Positions 1 to 11,377 of a stretch of 64,000 nucleotides of DNA are shown piece by piece. A program made the position numbers and the translations under genes. Where the stretch lies: NCBI GenBank assembly GCA_013423325.1, contig BLJB01000132.1:128315-192314 (forward strand). Direction: 5' to 3'. Numbering within the stretch: the stretch's first letter is position 1; every line of letters starts with the position of its first letter. The notes under the pieces are model-generated. The model was not told the DNA's origin, searched no databases, and saw nothing but the letters and a program-made list of their open reading frames with translations. The DNA comes from Usnea hakonensis (Eukaryota > Ascomycota > Lecanoromycetes > Lecanorales > Parmeliaceae).

Positions 1-345
1 AGAGGACGAAAGGGGTCGCCGTGCGTAGAAGTTAGTACTTGGCCTTAAGCTCTAACACCGACTGACGTATAATTGTTTTCTCCGACTTCAGCTTCTACGC
101 TTCGTCGGTCATAATGTAGGCAAACATATCCGGATTATAAGCATAGGCTCAATTTGGCTCCTCTTTATCGAACTCTTTCTTCTCGAATTCTATGTCGTCC
201 TCGAGATCCCCTCCGTCTACTTCATGACAGTAGCACATAATTGTTGGTACCCTCTCCAATGGTTCTCGCAACTGTTGCTCACACAACAACGATGCAATAT
301 CAAAAGAAGTAATTGTTCATACTCGTGTCATCCAGAGTTACGACG

Positions 346-660
346 CTAAAACGTTAGTGTAATATCATTGGCTGAGATTCCGAATTCTGAATTAGTATTC
401 AGCATAAACGGGTTCCGCTGCTCCCGGTCCCCAACGATCACCAGCTTTTTGCATTTGCTAAAAAACCTGACAAGGACCGGCACAGTGTTGAATTCCGTCA
501 ATTGCGAGGCTTCATCAATGATAATGTGTGTTGGTCTGTAGCCGCGTAATATCGGTGATATTGCAGTTGCCGCGGTCACTAAGATACCTCGCGCGTGGTC
601 TCCCTGACACAATCGAAAGTCGCCATACCCCAAGAACTGATGGTCGCCAAAACATCTCAC
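346..660 (-). pseudogene. Remnant of a superfamily-1 (Upf1/AAA_12-like) helicase
   Basis: The minus strand encodes a fragment with two adjacent SF1 helicase motifs: IIIDEASQ (Walker B, motif II) and, about 25 residues later, LVIVGDREQ (motif III). A peptide LRGYRPTHIIIDEASQL with a hydrophobic beta strand precedes the DEAS box, as in Upf1/Dna2-type enzymes. No Walker A segment or C-terminal RecA domain is readable in the same frame. Downstream (positions 1-340, minus strand) helicase-like reading continues only with in-frame stops. Upstream (660-720) a further readable stretch is interrupted by a stop. I infer a truncated pseudogene, perhaps from a mobile or NLR-like accessory helicase. A gene continuing past the window edge with unusual introns is less likely. 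Confidence 0.55.
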
Positions 661-784
661 GAACTATTCTCCTTCCTGGCAAAGCAGACCGAGAACTTAG
701 AGAGCCATGCGATCGCATGGGTGGTCGATATTCTGCCGTGATCGAGTTGATCCATCGTGCCATAAGGTTCATTACTTTTTCGCA

Positions 785-915
785 CCGCCCGTAGTAGGGA
801 CGGTAGCAGCAGGGGTAGCAGCAACCGAAGCAGGAACCCCAGCAGGTACGGCAGCGGGGACAATGAGGACAGCGGCCAAAGCAGGGGCGGCAGCAGGAGC
901 ACGAGCGGAGCGACC
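785..915. repeat. Imperfect GC-rich GCAGNNG tandem tract
   Basis: A degenerate direct repeat built on AGCAG/GGCAGC words. It would encode an Ala/Gly/Thr-rich tract on the plus strand and a Leu/Pro-rich tract on the minus strand. No start, domain or intron support makes either strand convincing as a gene. Confidence 0.4.
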
Positions 916-1239
916 AAAAGTGCGCGTCCTGAACGATGCTGGTATATGGCCATGTGATGCGGGTACATCAGCCTGGTACGCGATTATTTCATCCTACTTG
1001 TCTGCTCCATCAAGGCCTCGAGACACTAGAAATGTCAGAGGCTGCTCTTTTCGATTTCGTGCTACGCAGGCGAAGGCCAGGACGGCGATGGGGCCGCGGG
1101 AAGCTCTTTGGCAGCTTTCGCTGTCTCGACTCATGGCAGTCAGAATCCAAGTTCCTCCTCATGCATAATGCCATGGTGTGTTGTCGAATCTCGATGAGCT
1201 ACACAAAAGCGGGCATCCAAACTCGACCTGAGCTTTAGT

Positions 1240-4200
1240 GCCCTCCTTCGCTTCTTTGCCTCTCGATTATAATCATCTCTCTCAATGTCCCAAGTCCCGA
1301 ATACGATTCAGGCTAGTTACATCTCTTCGAAGGGCAGCGCTGTTCAGCTATTGACCCCAAAACTTCTTTCCCCCTCATTCTTTGGTACACGCGGTGTTGG
1401 TCGCTCAACGAACGCGGCGCCTTGTGGATTATCTAACAAGCAATGATCGTGTGGGTGCAAGCTCTGCAACGCGTTACAACCGCCGTTCTTGCTTCGCGAC
1501 CTGTTCTTACAGATGGACTGACCGTTGATCAGCCTACCTAGAGAGAAATGCTTGAAATTGGCTCATGAAGCGAAACCGAAGATTCAGGTAGTCCGAACCA
1601 CTAAGAGGAGCTCAGGTCACGGGAATCATGAGGTCTAAGATGGTAGTCTCTTGGAATGGCATTGTGATTCTTTACTATTAGAGTACCTCTTAGTTAAGGA
1701 GAGAAATTTCCATCCAAGTGAGCCATCCAAGTGAGCAAAGAAAAGGAAAGAAGGTAGCCATCCCGATGCCAGGGAGGGAAAGCACAATCTGCCAGAGTAG
1801 GTAAAGAATCATCTACCACCAAGAAAAAAATCCGTCCGAGGCAAGGGAGGGGACGGTCAGGGGAGGTTTTTGCCGCAGCCTTTTAGGCAGAAAATCCCCA
1901 CTCTTTGGCTGTCGCTCTGGTAGTAACATACTGGCTTATGGTAAGCACAAGTGCCGTGATTGTCAGACCTCATTGCCGCAAACCTTTCGACAAACAAATC
2001 GATTGTCTTTCCGGTCGGCACCGTCTCATGGGATCGACCTCCTGAAAGCTGGCGGCTCTCTTGAAGCTGTCTGTCGCCTCCTCGAAAACCTCGATGCTTT
2101 GCCGTGACTTGTACTCCGAGCGTGGCCTCAGGGTCAAACCTTGTGCGTTCCGAATTCCAGATGATTGGCTACGAAACACCAATAGTCGTACAGATATCCT
2201 ATCCCCTGTTCAAATCACTTGGCTAATCACTTCTTCTTCGTGCAGACAGTCTAGTATTCGAGCTGGGCTTTCGTCATCTGGTGAATTTTGTGAGCTTTGG
2301 TTTATTTCATGCTTTCGACTGCTTCTCGACAGGCATGCGATTCGTAGTATATCTTGTCTAACGGTCTAGCGTCTGCCAAGATCATCCTGCTGATTCACCA
2401 TTGTGATTCATCAGGCAAGATGGCTGAAATCCAATCCTCATGATTTTCAATCACAGACTTCCAGCTGATCGGCTCTTTATTTGGTAGTTGTGGCCAGAAT
2501 TTTTTAAACGGGACCAATCAGGAATGGATAGGGTCATACATTCGCACACTGGCCTCCCTCGAGGCTCGCGTCGCTCACGCATCTAGGAAAGGGCCCGATC
2601 GGCTTCCCGGTCGACTTGTTCCCGTTCACGCAGCATGAACAACTATCTTTCTCCCTATGCACCGTCGCGCCTCGGCCGTAAAGCATGATCGCCACAAGGC
2701 GGCTTGGCAAGGTTAACGTCTATTGAAGTCAGAACAGCTGAAGGAATCTTTCTTTGCGCAAGCATCGTGGCAGGGGCGTTCAATATAAGAAAGGGTCCTC
2801 CGTCATGTGGTCCCAGTGTCTATACATTTAGCCAGCTCTTATTCTAGTGAACGGTTTTGATCCTTACAGAAGCCCATAACTTGCGTATGATCCAATCCGT
2901 ATAGTTCCGTATAGAACGTTCTATTTGAGCGTCACGCTTCATGGTAAAGCCATCAAAAGAGTGATGCCACGCTCTATCAAATCTGACCAAAATCAGTGTC
3001 AACTCTCTGATGAGGATCCGGGAACTCTTATTTTTTGATCAGGATGACACAGATTCGACGAGTTACACCACACGAGTAGTAAACGGCTGACGCGTTGTAC
3101 CGTCCCAAGCTATACTGGTTCCTGGACCTTATGTTTTTCTGGCCAAATCTTTAGTTCAATGGTCCATTCACTAGAGATGAATGGATTTACGAAGGAAAGG
3201 AAGGTGGTGATGATCGTAAAGATAAATGTGTCTGCGAGCTGCTTTTTTTGACGTCTTCCCAGAATTGTCAGATAGCATTTCCTGCAGCTACAGCGACAAA
3301 AACCTTCTGGCTCCGTTATGATGCTCAAGATACCTGGATTCCAAATTATTTCCAAATGAACCTTGTGATCCGGAGTAGGAAAAGAGTATCTTGGACGGAT
3401 TGCGAGGATTTTCGTCTTTGTCGCTCCAGTAATCGTTTTCCCGCATCACACCGCGGAGCATGCCTAGGTCAACTGTTTGTACAAGCGAGTAATCACAGTG
3501 TCGTCCTTCATAATCTTTCGAATGCTCATGAGAGTGAACGAGCCCGTGCCATCGCGAAGATGTAGTAGAATGTCCTCGGGATCCAGAGGTGAGGATAGGC
3601 TAGTGAGAGACGGCGGCAACGAAGCGGGGCCTCTTGACCAGCTTGCGTTCAGTTTCTGAGACTTACTTGGAGGGCCATCTGAGCTCTCAGACTCCCTCTT
3701 AACCCCGCGGTTCTTCCGCTGTGTGCCAGAGTCTTAAACCTCATAAGACTCGTAGTTAAATGCTGTACAAACCCAGATTTCGTATGAGCCACTTTCCAAT
3801 TGTCCTAACAAAGTCGGAATCCAGAGACTAACCGTACCACACACTTAGCTCCCTGAGTGAGTGGCGCAATTATAGGCTTGGCCCACCGTGTTTTGCCTCT
3901 AGGTCCGATATGAACAGAACTCGACTGACCGTTGTCATCTGGCGCTCTGACCCTAAATTGATAGAGAAGCGGCCATGATCTCGACTATATCGATCAGCAT
4001 TCTGCAGGTCCTTATCATTCAGCACCGTGCTCGTGGCACCAGGCGTGTTATACATGAGATCTTGTTGAACCAGATCCGATAGCACATTTCAGACTTGAAG
4101 ACCAACTATCAACAGCTTAATGCGAAAATCTTTCACCTGTACCGTAGCTCCAAAGTCGATAGCAAAAAATTGCTCTGCTCGAATCCTTTCGTACAGTGAT

Positions 4201-5606
4201 CAATCGCCACCAAAATGGGAGAAACGAGGTTCATGCGCCAATTTACATCGGAAAGGACATGCGTGTCTACCCCGTGTGCGTCGATCATTAGGAAAAACAG
4301 CTTGTTAATGTGGTGTGCAATGTCGACGTACATACTTTTAATGACTGTTGAGCATAGTATAATGACATCTGGCAATCATTACGCGAGTCTAGAATATTTA
4401 GTGTCTTGAGAAAGAGCTACCGTGACTGTTCAACTTACCTGTAAAGACACAATGGTATACAAAAAGAAGTCGGGTATTGTTGATTGCTTAGAGCCTCGTT
4501 AGCTGAGTCAAGCTGTAAGCGTACTTTAGCATCAGAAGCTGATGACACGACTAAATTACGAGATATGAGAAGTACCACGATGCTTCGAAAATACTATTTG
4601 TATTTTTAAAAGTGATTTATAGAAGATAGTTTGTTCTCGTAGTTAGAATTGTCGTAGGTCACGATGTACCTCTTTCCATGGCACAATCTCAACGTCCCAG
4701 CAATGCGTTGATTTTCTTGCTTCACTGTATGATCAAAATAATCTCCGTCTGTCTTGGATTGCCCGGCATCGGGACGAGGTTAGTAACGTGTTGAGAGCAT
4801 TTGTGGTTCTCTTAGAGAAGAATATTAGACAAAGGGAGCAAAGGAGCCGCAACTGAGATGGCAGAATCGTTGGACGTAGTGCGGAAGAAAGAGAGAGGAA
4901 TTCAGTAGAAAGGATTTCTATTTATGGGCATTTCAAAGAAGTGTACCATGCAATAGGATGACTCTAGCTGAACAAGCCGCAGAATATTCGCAGTCACGAA
5001 AGAATAGGATAAAGTCTCTGCACCTCGGCTGACAAGTTAAGTAGGCAGATCTTTGAAAGAAATTTTTTGGGAGCACACTAGCGTTGAGTGATCAGTACAA
5101 AAGATGACTGTGGCAGGCTGCCGGTAAATCCGAGGGTATGAATTTGCAGAACATTCACCTCAAGGCAAATGTCTTAACACCATGCCTTATTCTCTCGTGA
5201 CCAAGTCTCTGAGACTCGGCTCTTTTGATTCTTTCCTGTTTATAATCGTATGTCACTGCCGCACAGATAGTGACAGTAGAGTGAGACACGGACTACGGGA
5301 TGGCAATTCCGTAGGAATCGATTGATCAGCGCAATAAAAGTTCTTCTCTCGAGCGTCAGCCTCTGCGATGCCGGGATTAGTAGCATCTGGGGCCCTGCAG
5401 ATTATTGACAAATTTTGGGACAGACGCGGAGGACGCCAAGAAATCCGAATTCATTAGTTAGTTAATGACATGGTAATGCCAGCCGACGGTGAGCCTTGCT
5501 GCATGCGCGTAGGTTTGACCTGCCCGATCCCAGAAATAGTAGTATTGTTGATCCTCGGGGTGAATGAAATGATGAGGCAGGCGTGTTTTAGGTCAGCCGC
5601 AAGCCA
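1240..5606. other. Gene-poor stretch, no gene recognised
   Basis: I found only short open frames (under about 105 codons) on both strands, none with a recognisable domain or a splice pattern joining them. Base composition is ordinary, without the CA/TG depletion seen at 26.9-31.5 kb. It may hold decayed sequence or non-coding transcripts, but nothing can be supported from sequence alone. Confidence 0.5.
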
Positions 5607-8122
5607 TCAGTTGCTTCGTCTAGCCAGCTCAATAGCCAGCTCAATGGCCTTCTTGGCAGCCTCATCGAAGTCGTCAAACGCATGTAAAGAAAGTCCGCTC
5701 TCCGCAATCTGAGGTGCCTTAATATGATTTCAATTTCGTGGCTCCAAGTTGCTTACCATTTTCTGACCAATTTTCTCGTTCGTCCCTCTCAGACGAACAA
5801 CCACCGGCACTTTAATACCAAGATCTTTGTAAGCGAGCATGATGCCATCGGCAATCATGTCACAGAGCGTCAGTCCGCCGAAGATGTTGACAAAGATGGT
5901 CGTCACTCTTGGGTCTTTCAAGATTATTTTAAAAGAAGTTTTGACTGTTTCACTAGTCGCTTTGCCACCGGTGTCCAGAAAATTGGCGCATTTGCCTCCC
6001 AGATCAGCTATGGCGTCAACGGTGTTCATAGCGAGACCGGCCCCATTGACTGAATATTTAGTCAATTTTCAATTGAGCATTGACTCGGTGTGGCTTACCC
6101 AGGGTGCCAATGTTGCCGCTGCCCTTCAGTCTAGGCGATCGCTGGTCAACAAGTACACCGTAACACTCGGACACGATAATCTTACTTGATGTAGACAATG
6201 CCGTCTTTCTCAGCCTCTAGCTCTTCCGGCACCTCGCCTTCAATTTCTCGCATTTCTTGGAGATCAGCGTTCCTTCCGCTGCTTCGGATCGCGGCATCAT
6301 CAAAGGTGAACTCGGCTCGTGCCACAGCGAGCTCCCCTTGCTGATTGCGCGATACTCTTATGGAAAGGGATGAAGCATCCTTGCCGAAAAATACGTCGGT
6401 GAGGGAGGACAGTAGATGTGACAGTGATCCGAGCGATGCTTCTTTGCAGTTGAGATCCGTAGCTATTGAGGACAACGTAGACTTATTTACAACCTTATCA
6501 AATCCCAAAGGGTATGTCTTCGCATGAAGCTGAGGGCTTTCTCCTCCGATTGAGTATGAAGTAACTATACAGGGTGTATAATTCGCTCTATCGACGGTTA
6601 GAGTCAAAAAGTAGTCTCTGCTCTCGGGATCCTCGGACTGTGATATTGGTATTCCATGACTTTCGAGCATCTCAAAACTTTGGGATTCTGGGATGCGAAG
6701 GGTTCGTCGCTGAATAAAAGTACGTGTTCTAGAAAATTTTCTAGTGGGTCTTCTTAGAGTGTGCATGGTTCGACGTTGCACATTATTGTGTGATACTGGT
6801 GGCTGGCGGAGTCAGCGTTAAAGTAGCGAGAACCTTCAGTATCCATTCCAGATGCACTTACAGAAGTTTTTCGATAAGTTTCCATACCCAGCAACAGTTT
6901 CATTTCTTCACCAAACTTCGAGGGGTGGTTGGTAATCACGACACCCGCATCTTCAAGCGCTCGCACCTTACCAGCGGCTTTCTTCTCACCAGCATCAACA
7001 AACGCCCCTGCATGGCCCATGACTCTGCCTGGAGGAGCTTGAATCCCTGCAACGAGTGCCATAATTGGCCTTTTCACGTCAACCGTCGCTCCGTAGGAAA
7101 ACGATAGACAAACTCACTTCGGACTCTGCGTCCGCTTTCGGTACTCTTTGATCCACTCTGCAGCATCTTCTTCAGCCCTCCCTCCAATTTCACCTACTAG
7201 GATGATGCCTTTCGTATCATCGTCATGTTCAAAGACTCTCAAAGCATCGACGAAGTCAGTACCAGGAAGAGGGTCTCCACCCATCCCAATGACGAGACTT
7301 TGACCTAGGCCAGCCCGCGTAGTTGATGCCACGGTCTCATAGCTTAAAGTGCCAGACTTGGCTACTATGGCAATGCATCCGGGTGTAAAAGTAGGGAGAG
7401 GATGAAATCCAAGTCTGCATTTCCCAACCGCAGAAATCATGCCAGGTGAATTTGCGCCAACAAGGCGAGACTTCGATTGAGATCTCAGCATTGATTGGAC
7501 CTTGAGAATCTCAGCTCCGGCGAAGTCTGAAAAGAAGTGAGACTCATACTCTGATCATGTCATGCAGTGGTATGTGTTCAGCAACAGCAACGATGAGTGG
7601 GATTTCTGATTCCAGTGCCTCTTCAATAGCTGCTGCAGCCTGCTGAGCAGCCACATAGACGACTGTTGCGTCTGGCCTCAATTGTTCTTTGGCCTACATA
7701 ATGATTAGGACAATTTTCTTTGCCTAAAGACCAACGACAGGAGAATGTCTCACTTACTACTTGTACAGACGGCAATACAGGAAGCCCAAGGTGCTCGCCA
7801 TTTCTGCCAGGCGTGACACCACCGACAATCTTGGTCCCATATTCAAGGGATTGTTTGGCATTTTGAGTCGCCTTGCCGTTTGCTTTAAAATAGCTTCCTC
7901 AAATACATGATGGATGAAACTTACCTGCTTTCCAGTAAATCCCTGAAAGATGACATTTGTATGATGTCCAATTTTTAAACTTGACAGAGTCTCCGAGTAA
8001 TTAAAAGAAGGTCTTGAAGTGGAAAGCGACTGTCTTTGGCGGTTGCTCAAGTAGAGACGATTACTGTTGTGAGAACTTATAGATAACAGAGGTCTTAATG
8101 ACACACACTTCCTGTATGTCAT
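5607..8122 (-). CDS. Fused alpha-beta succinate-CoA ligase-like protein
   Basis: Nine exons (8122-7925, 7871-7758, 7693-7550, 7500-7118, 7069-6862, 6802-6186, 6130-6099, 6049-5757, 5708-5607) give a 696-residue frame; the eight introns are 48-64 bp. Residues 1-45 are Arg/Ser-rich like a mitochondrial presequence. Residues about 48-345 are a complete CoA-ligase alpha subunit: VIFQGFTGKQ (CoA-binding Rossmann part), KTRLVGAN-like SRLVGANSPG, KSGTLSYE, and the phosphohistidine loop MGHAGAF. The chain continues through a basic linker (MHTLRRP region) into a beta subunit, with TIR-like FDD core, VNGAGLAM, FVNIFGG and RLRGTNE, ending at SN. The ATP-grasp N-lobe (glycine-rich nucleotide loop) of ordinary beta subunits is missing. 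The alpha-beta junction is a normal 59-bp intron (6803-6861) in phase 0, which supports one fused gene. Likely mitochondrial acyl-CoA/ADP metabolism; the substrate cannot be told. Confidence 0.88.
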
Positions 8123-8822
8123 GATGGAGAGGTATATGGTCCATGTAGAACTCTGCGAATCAGCAAGACATCAAGGATCAATGATGCCTTTACTGTGTCG
8201 ACAAATCGAATGTTTTACACATAGGTAAGGATACTCAAAGACCATCCGCACGACCGAAATCATGGAATGATAGGGCTTTACGGTAGAGTTGCCCTAGACT
8301 ATGAGGGGTCTAGATTTAGCGTATCCTTTCTCTGAGATTCCGAGGCGATTTCAGTTCTCATGTGTCCATCTGGTACGTAGTCCTTCCAATGCTCGTATGA
8401 TGGGAACCCTAGTGCTGAAATCAGAGCAATGATGGCCATCACAATGTGGTTGGTGAGTGGGTACGAGTACACAGGTGCACTGTACTCGTAGCCTCTCGGC
8501 AGCAATCGCGCCTTCGGCGTTTGAACATGTCGAGGCCGACCGCTCTGAGGGATGCACTATTCACTTTAGCATTCACGCCGTGAACATACTGATCATCTTG
8601 ATCGCATAAGCAGCTTTCGAAGTGCCCGAGTTTCGCCTTTGAGAAAAGACCGTCGACCGATGCAGAACAGTGCATAAAGTCTTCCAATCTATCCAATCGA
8701 GCGACATCCACTACACTATCTACATTGTCTGTCAATATCAGTGATACTGTGAACTCGGCATTATTCCGAAACCTCGGCACTGATCTAGAACGTCTTTGCT
8801 GCGTCAGACAGCCACCTGAGCC
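8123..8822. other. Intergenic, divergent promoter region
   Basis: About 700 bp between the CoA-ligase start (-) and the DUF1857 start (+). Short open frames on the minus strand (8299-8846) have no recognisable similarity. It should hold both promoters; no clear TATA box or factor site stands out. Confidence 0.4.
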
Positions 8823-9393
8823 ATGGTCGTCCTCTACCAATCCCAAACCTCACCTATCAATCCGCCAAATGCCTCCCCAGTCCTCACCGTCGCCCAAGTC
8901 TGGGAAGTGATGCAGATCAAGGCCCATAAGCCCGAGCTTTTCGTCGCTCCCATATCTGGATGTGAGGTCCTCGAGGAGAAGGAGAGCTTCTTGAAGAGGG
9001 TGGTGTCATTCAGAGAGGGCATGGGCCCACCGGGTGGGAAGGTTACTGAAGACTTGGATCTTCGTGCGCCATGGAAGGTCTGTTCGCGACCAGAATCTGG
9101 CGGCCCGTACAACCTCTCTGCCATCCACTCTAGCTGACTCCCCTCGGTTCCCGCAGGTCGATTTCCGCAATCTTGACTCGGGCGGCTTCATCAGCAATTT
9201 AGTCTCCCAAGGCAAGGATGAGACAGACCTCTACCTGACATATTACTTCGAATGGCCGTACCCGGACGTTAAAGAGGGGAGTGAGGAGGCGAAGAAGCTG
9301 TCGGAGCAGCTGTGGGACATGGCGAAAAAGACGGTGCAGCATTCAGTTGATGTCGCGAGGGAAATGAAGAGCAAGGGGGAGTTGAAGCATTGA
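8823..9393 (+). CDS. DUF1857 family protein (SRPBCC-like fold)
   Basis: Two exons (8823-9077, 9157-9393) joined across a 79-bp intron (branch-like CTGAC, CCGCAG acceptor) give 163 residues, the usual size for this family. Typical features are visible: the N-terminal TSPINPPNASPVLT segment, VWEVMQIKAHKPELF, VTEDLDL, FISNLVSQG, and YFEWPYPDVKEGSEEAKKL followed by a C-terminal helix. The fold is the START/SRPBCC ligand-binding barrel, and family members are small cytosolic proteins. Some fungal members lie in metabolite clusters, but nothing around this gene suggests a pathway. The donor GTCTGT is weak; reading through it meets a stop in the expected intron, so the spliced form is preferred. Confidence 0.85.
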
Positions 9394-9706
9394 ATGGCCT
9401 CCGGCAGGATTCAAGTGGGTGCATGTCACAGCTTAGCTAGTACTGCCATTGACATTATTGATTGCCTAAAATCACCACTCATCAAGCAGCTACGAGCGCA
9501 TGTCCATCTGATTTGAAGCTGTCGCGCTCCATTCGTGACGTATGATATGAAGTAGTAGTGACAGCCGCCATAATTGCGGCTAAGATTGAGCAGAGTATCG
9601 TCTCCATCTTCTCATCCCGCAACTCAGCATGCTCTCGCGCTTCATTCTCTCTAGGCTTCAGGTTCAATCTCCCCACCCTTGACACATGTCACCCCTCATC
9701 TAGCCT

Positions 9707-9955
9707 TTAAGCTCCACCTTCTCTTTTGGCGTACTCGTCTTCAATGTTCTCCTCGTATAGCTTGTTCGCCGCCTTCTCTACCTCGGACGCGGTCTGCGCA
9801 ATACCAGCCTTAGTCTCCGCCGCAGCAGAGCTTCCATCGCTCTCCTTTACATCGTCCATGGCGGAAGAGACGTTCTTGGTCAAAGACTCTTTGTCAATGG
9901 AGGTGTCGCTGGTGGAGGGTTTGTCTGAGCTGGTGAGAGTGGGAAGGGAGGGCAT
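9707..9955 (-). CDS. Small conserved-looking protein, unknown function
   Basis: A single exon of 82 residues from an ATG at 9955. The first half is Ser/Thr/Asp-rich and likely disordered. The second half, TASEVEKAANKLYEENIEDEYAKREGGA in part, is an amphipathic helix rich in Glu/Lys and looks constrained. No signal peptide or membrane segment is present. It is divergent from Rad10, with 243 bp between the starts, so the two may share a promoter. I do not recognise a function. The even codon use and compact helical end make it more likely real than chance. Confidence 0.6.
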   Translation of the reverse strand: MPSLPTLTSSDKPSTSDTSIDKESLTKNVSSAMDDVKESDGSSAAAETKAGIAQTASEVEKAANKLYEENIEDEYAKREGGA

Positions 9956-10198
9956 AGTGAGCTGAGAATGAACTGAAAGTCTGATAGTGTAAGAAATGAA
10001 GGCGGACTAATGATTTCAGGATATTATGCGCGCTTTTGGGGTACCTGCGGTGGTGTTGTAGGGGATAATCCAGAAGACGGTTCGAAGCGGGCGTATGTTG
10101 TAAACGAGTCAACTTCACCTCCGCCACCGAGCGCTTATTCTAAAGTAGAAAGAAGAGCCGACTCTTGTCCTCTTACCCTTCCTTAAGTGACCCTGACC

Positions 10199-11377
10199 AT
10201 GGCCGACGAATTTGGTGATGACGCAGACTTCGCTGCCATTGTGGATGCTGTGGATCGAGGGAACCACGCGCCAGGCCCCTCTGCCAGCTCCACCACGGCC
10301 CCCAAGATTCAACAGCCAAAACCGCAAGTCCTTGCCTCCCGCTCCGCGCCGACTTCCATACTCGTCTCCACTCGTCAAAAGGGCAATCCCATTCTCAACA
10401 ATATTCGCTCCTTACCGTGGGAATATGGCGATATACCTGCTGACTATGTACTCGGGGCCACAACATGCGCTCTTTTCCTCAGTCTGAAATACCACCGTCT
10501 GCATCCCGAATATATCTACTCTCGCATACGAGCGATGGGGCATAAATATAATCTAAGGGTCCTTTTGACCATGGTCGATATACAAAACCATGAGGAGAGC
10601 TTGAAAGAATTGAGTAAAACGAGTCTGATCAACAATCTGACACTGATATTGTGCTGGTCTGCGCAGGAGGCCGGACGGTATCTGGAGCTCTACAAATCGT
10701 ATGAGCATGCCTCACCGACAAGCATACGTGCACATCAAGCTACAAGCTATAGTGAAAAGCTTATTGAGTTCATCACTGTACCTAGGAGTATCAACAAGAC
10801 CGATGCGTTAAGCCTTGTCTCGGCATTCGGAAGTGTGAGAGCAGCCGTGAATGCGAGGCCTGAGGAGATTGGAGAAATCACAGGATGGGGAGAGAAGAAG
10901 GTTGAGAGGTGGGTCGGGACCGTTAGAGAGAATTTTAGAGTAAAGAAAGCTGCGAAGAGGGGGCCGGGCTTGGGTAAAGAAGGAAACTCAATCGGGCCAT
11001 CCAGGGGCCAGAGCTCTGCGGGGTTGACAAAAGAAGACAGCTTGTTTGAAGATGCAGATGAAGAGCAAGGTCAAGACTCGGCGCGCATCACTACTCCCAA
11101 GGCGCCAACTAAGGATGGCACAGAGCCAAGGTCTGGTGCAGCTGAAAAAGCGCAGCATCGACCTCCCAAGCGTCCTGCGGATCAAGTACCACTTTGGGAA
11201 CCTGGTGAGGATGATGAGGAAGCTCTTCTACTGGCGGCCGCCGAGGAAATGGAGATGAGATCGAGCAGAAGTGCCCACGCCAAGAAGGACGAGCTGCAAC
11301 CCAAAGCAGCCGCCAATGCCAAGGAAGGCCTAAGTGAAGGCATGACAGCGGCTCTAGCGAAGCTACGAAAGCAATGA
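10199..11377 (+). CDS. rad10: DNA repair protein Rad10/ERCC1/Swi10
   Basis: A single exon of 392 residues. I chose the ATG at 10199 (context ACCATGG). The family core starts near residue 54 (ILVSTRQKGNPIL, then SLPWEYGDIPADYVLG) and runs through the XPF-interacting central domain (SLKYHRLHPEYIYSRI, VLLTMVDIQNHEESLKEL). A helix-hairpin-helix pair follows at about 195-240 (TDALSLVSAFGSV, ARPEEIGEITGWGEKKVERW). The last 150 residues are a disordered, charged fungal extension. With Rad1/XPF this protein forms the structure-specific endonuclease that cuts 5' of lesions in nucleotide excision repair and trims flaps in single-strand annealing. Rad10 is the non-catalytic partner, so no nuclease motif is expected. 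It acts in the nucleus. Identification is firm. Confidence 0.96.
   Translation: MADEFGDDADFAAIVDAVDRGNHAPGPSASSTTAPKIQQPKPQVLASRSAPTSILVSTRQKGNPILNNIRSLPWEYGDIPADYVLGATTCALFLSLKYHRLHPEYIYSRIRAMGHKYNLRVLLTMVDIQNHEESLKELSKTSLINNLTLILCWSAQEAGRYLELYKSYEHASPTSIRAHQATSYSEKLIEFITVPRSINKTDALSLVSAFGSVRAAVNARPEEIGEITGWGEKKVERWVGTVRENFRVKKAAKRGPGLGKEGNSIGPSRGQSSAGLTKEDSLFEDADEEQGQDSARITTPKAPTKDGTEPRSGAAEKAQHRPPKRPADQVPLWEPGEDDEEALLLAAAEEMEMRSSRSAHAKKDELQPKAAANAKEGLSEGMTAALAKLRKQ

Noticed and set aside
6754..6781. Alternative that the CoA-ligase beta part is a separate gene starting near 6781
   Set aside because: The codon at 6781 is GTG, not ATG. A canonical intron (6803-6861) joins the alpha frame to this one in phase 0, and total exon length is a whole number of codons.
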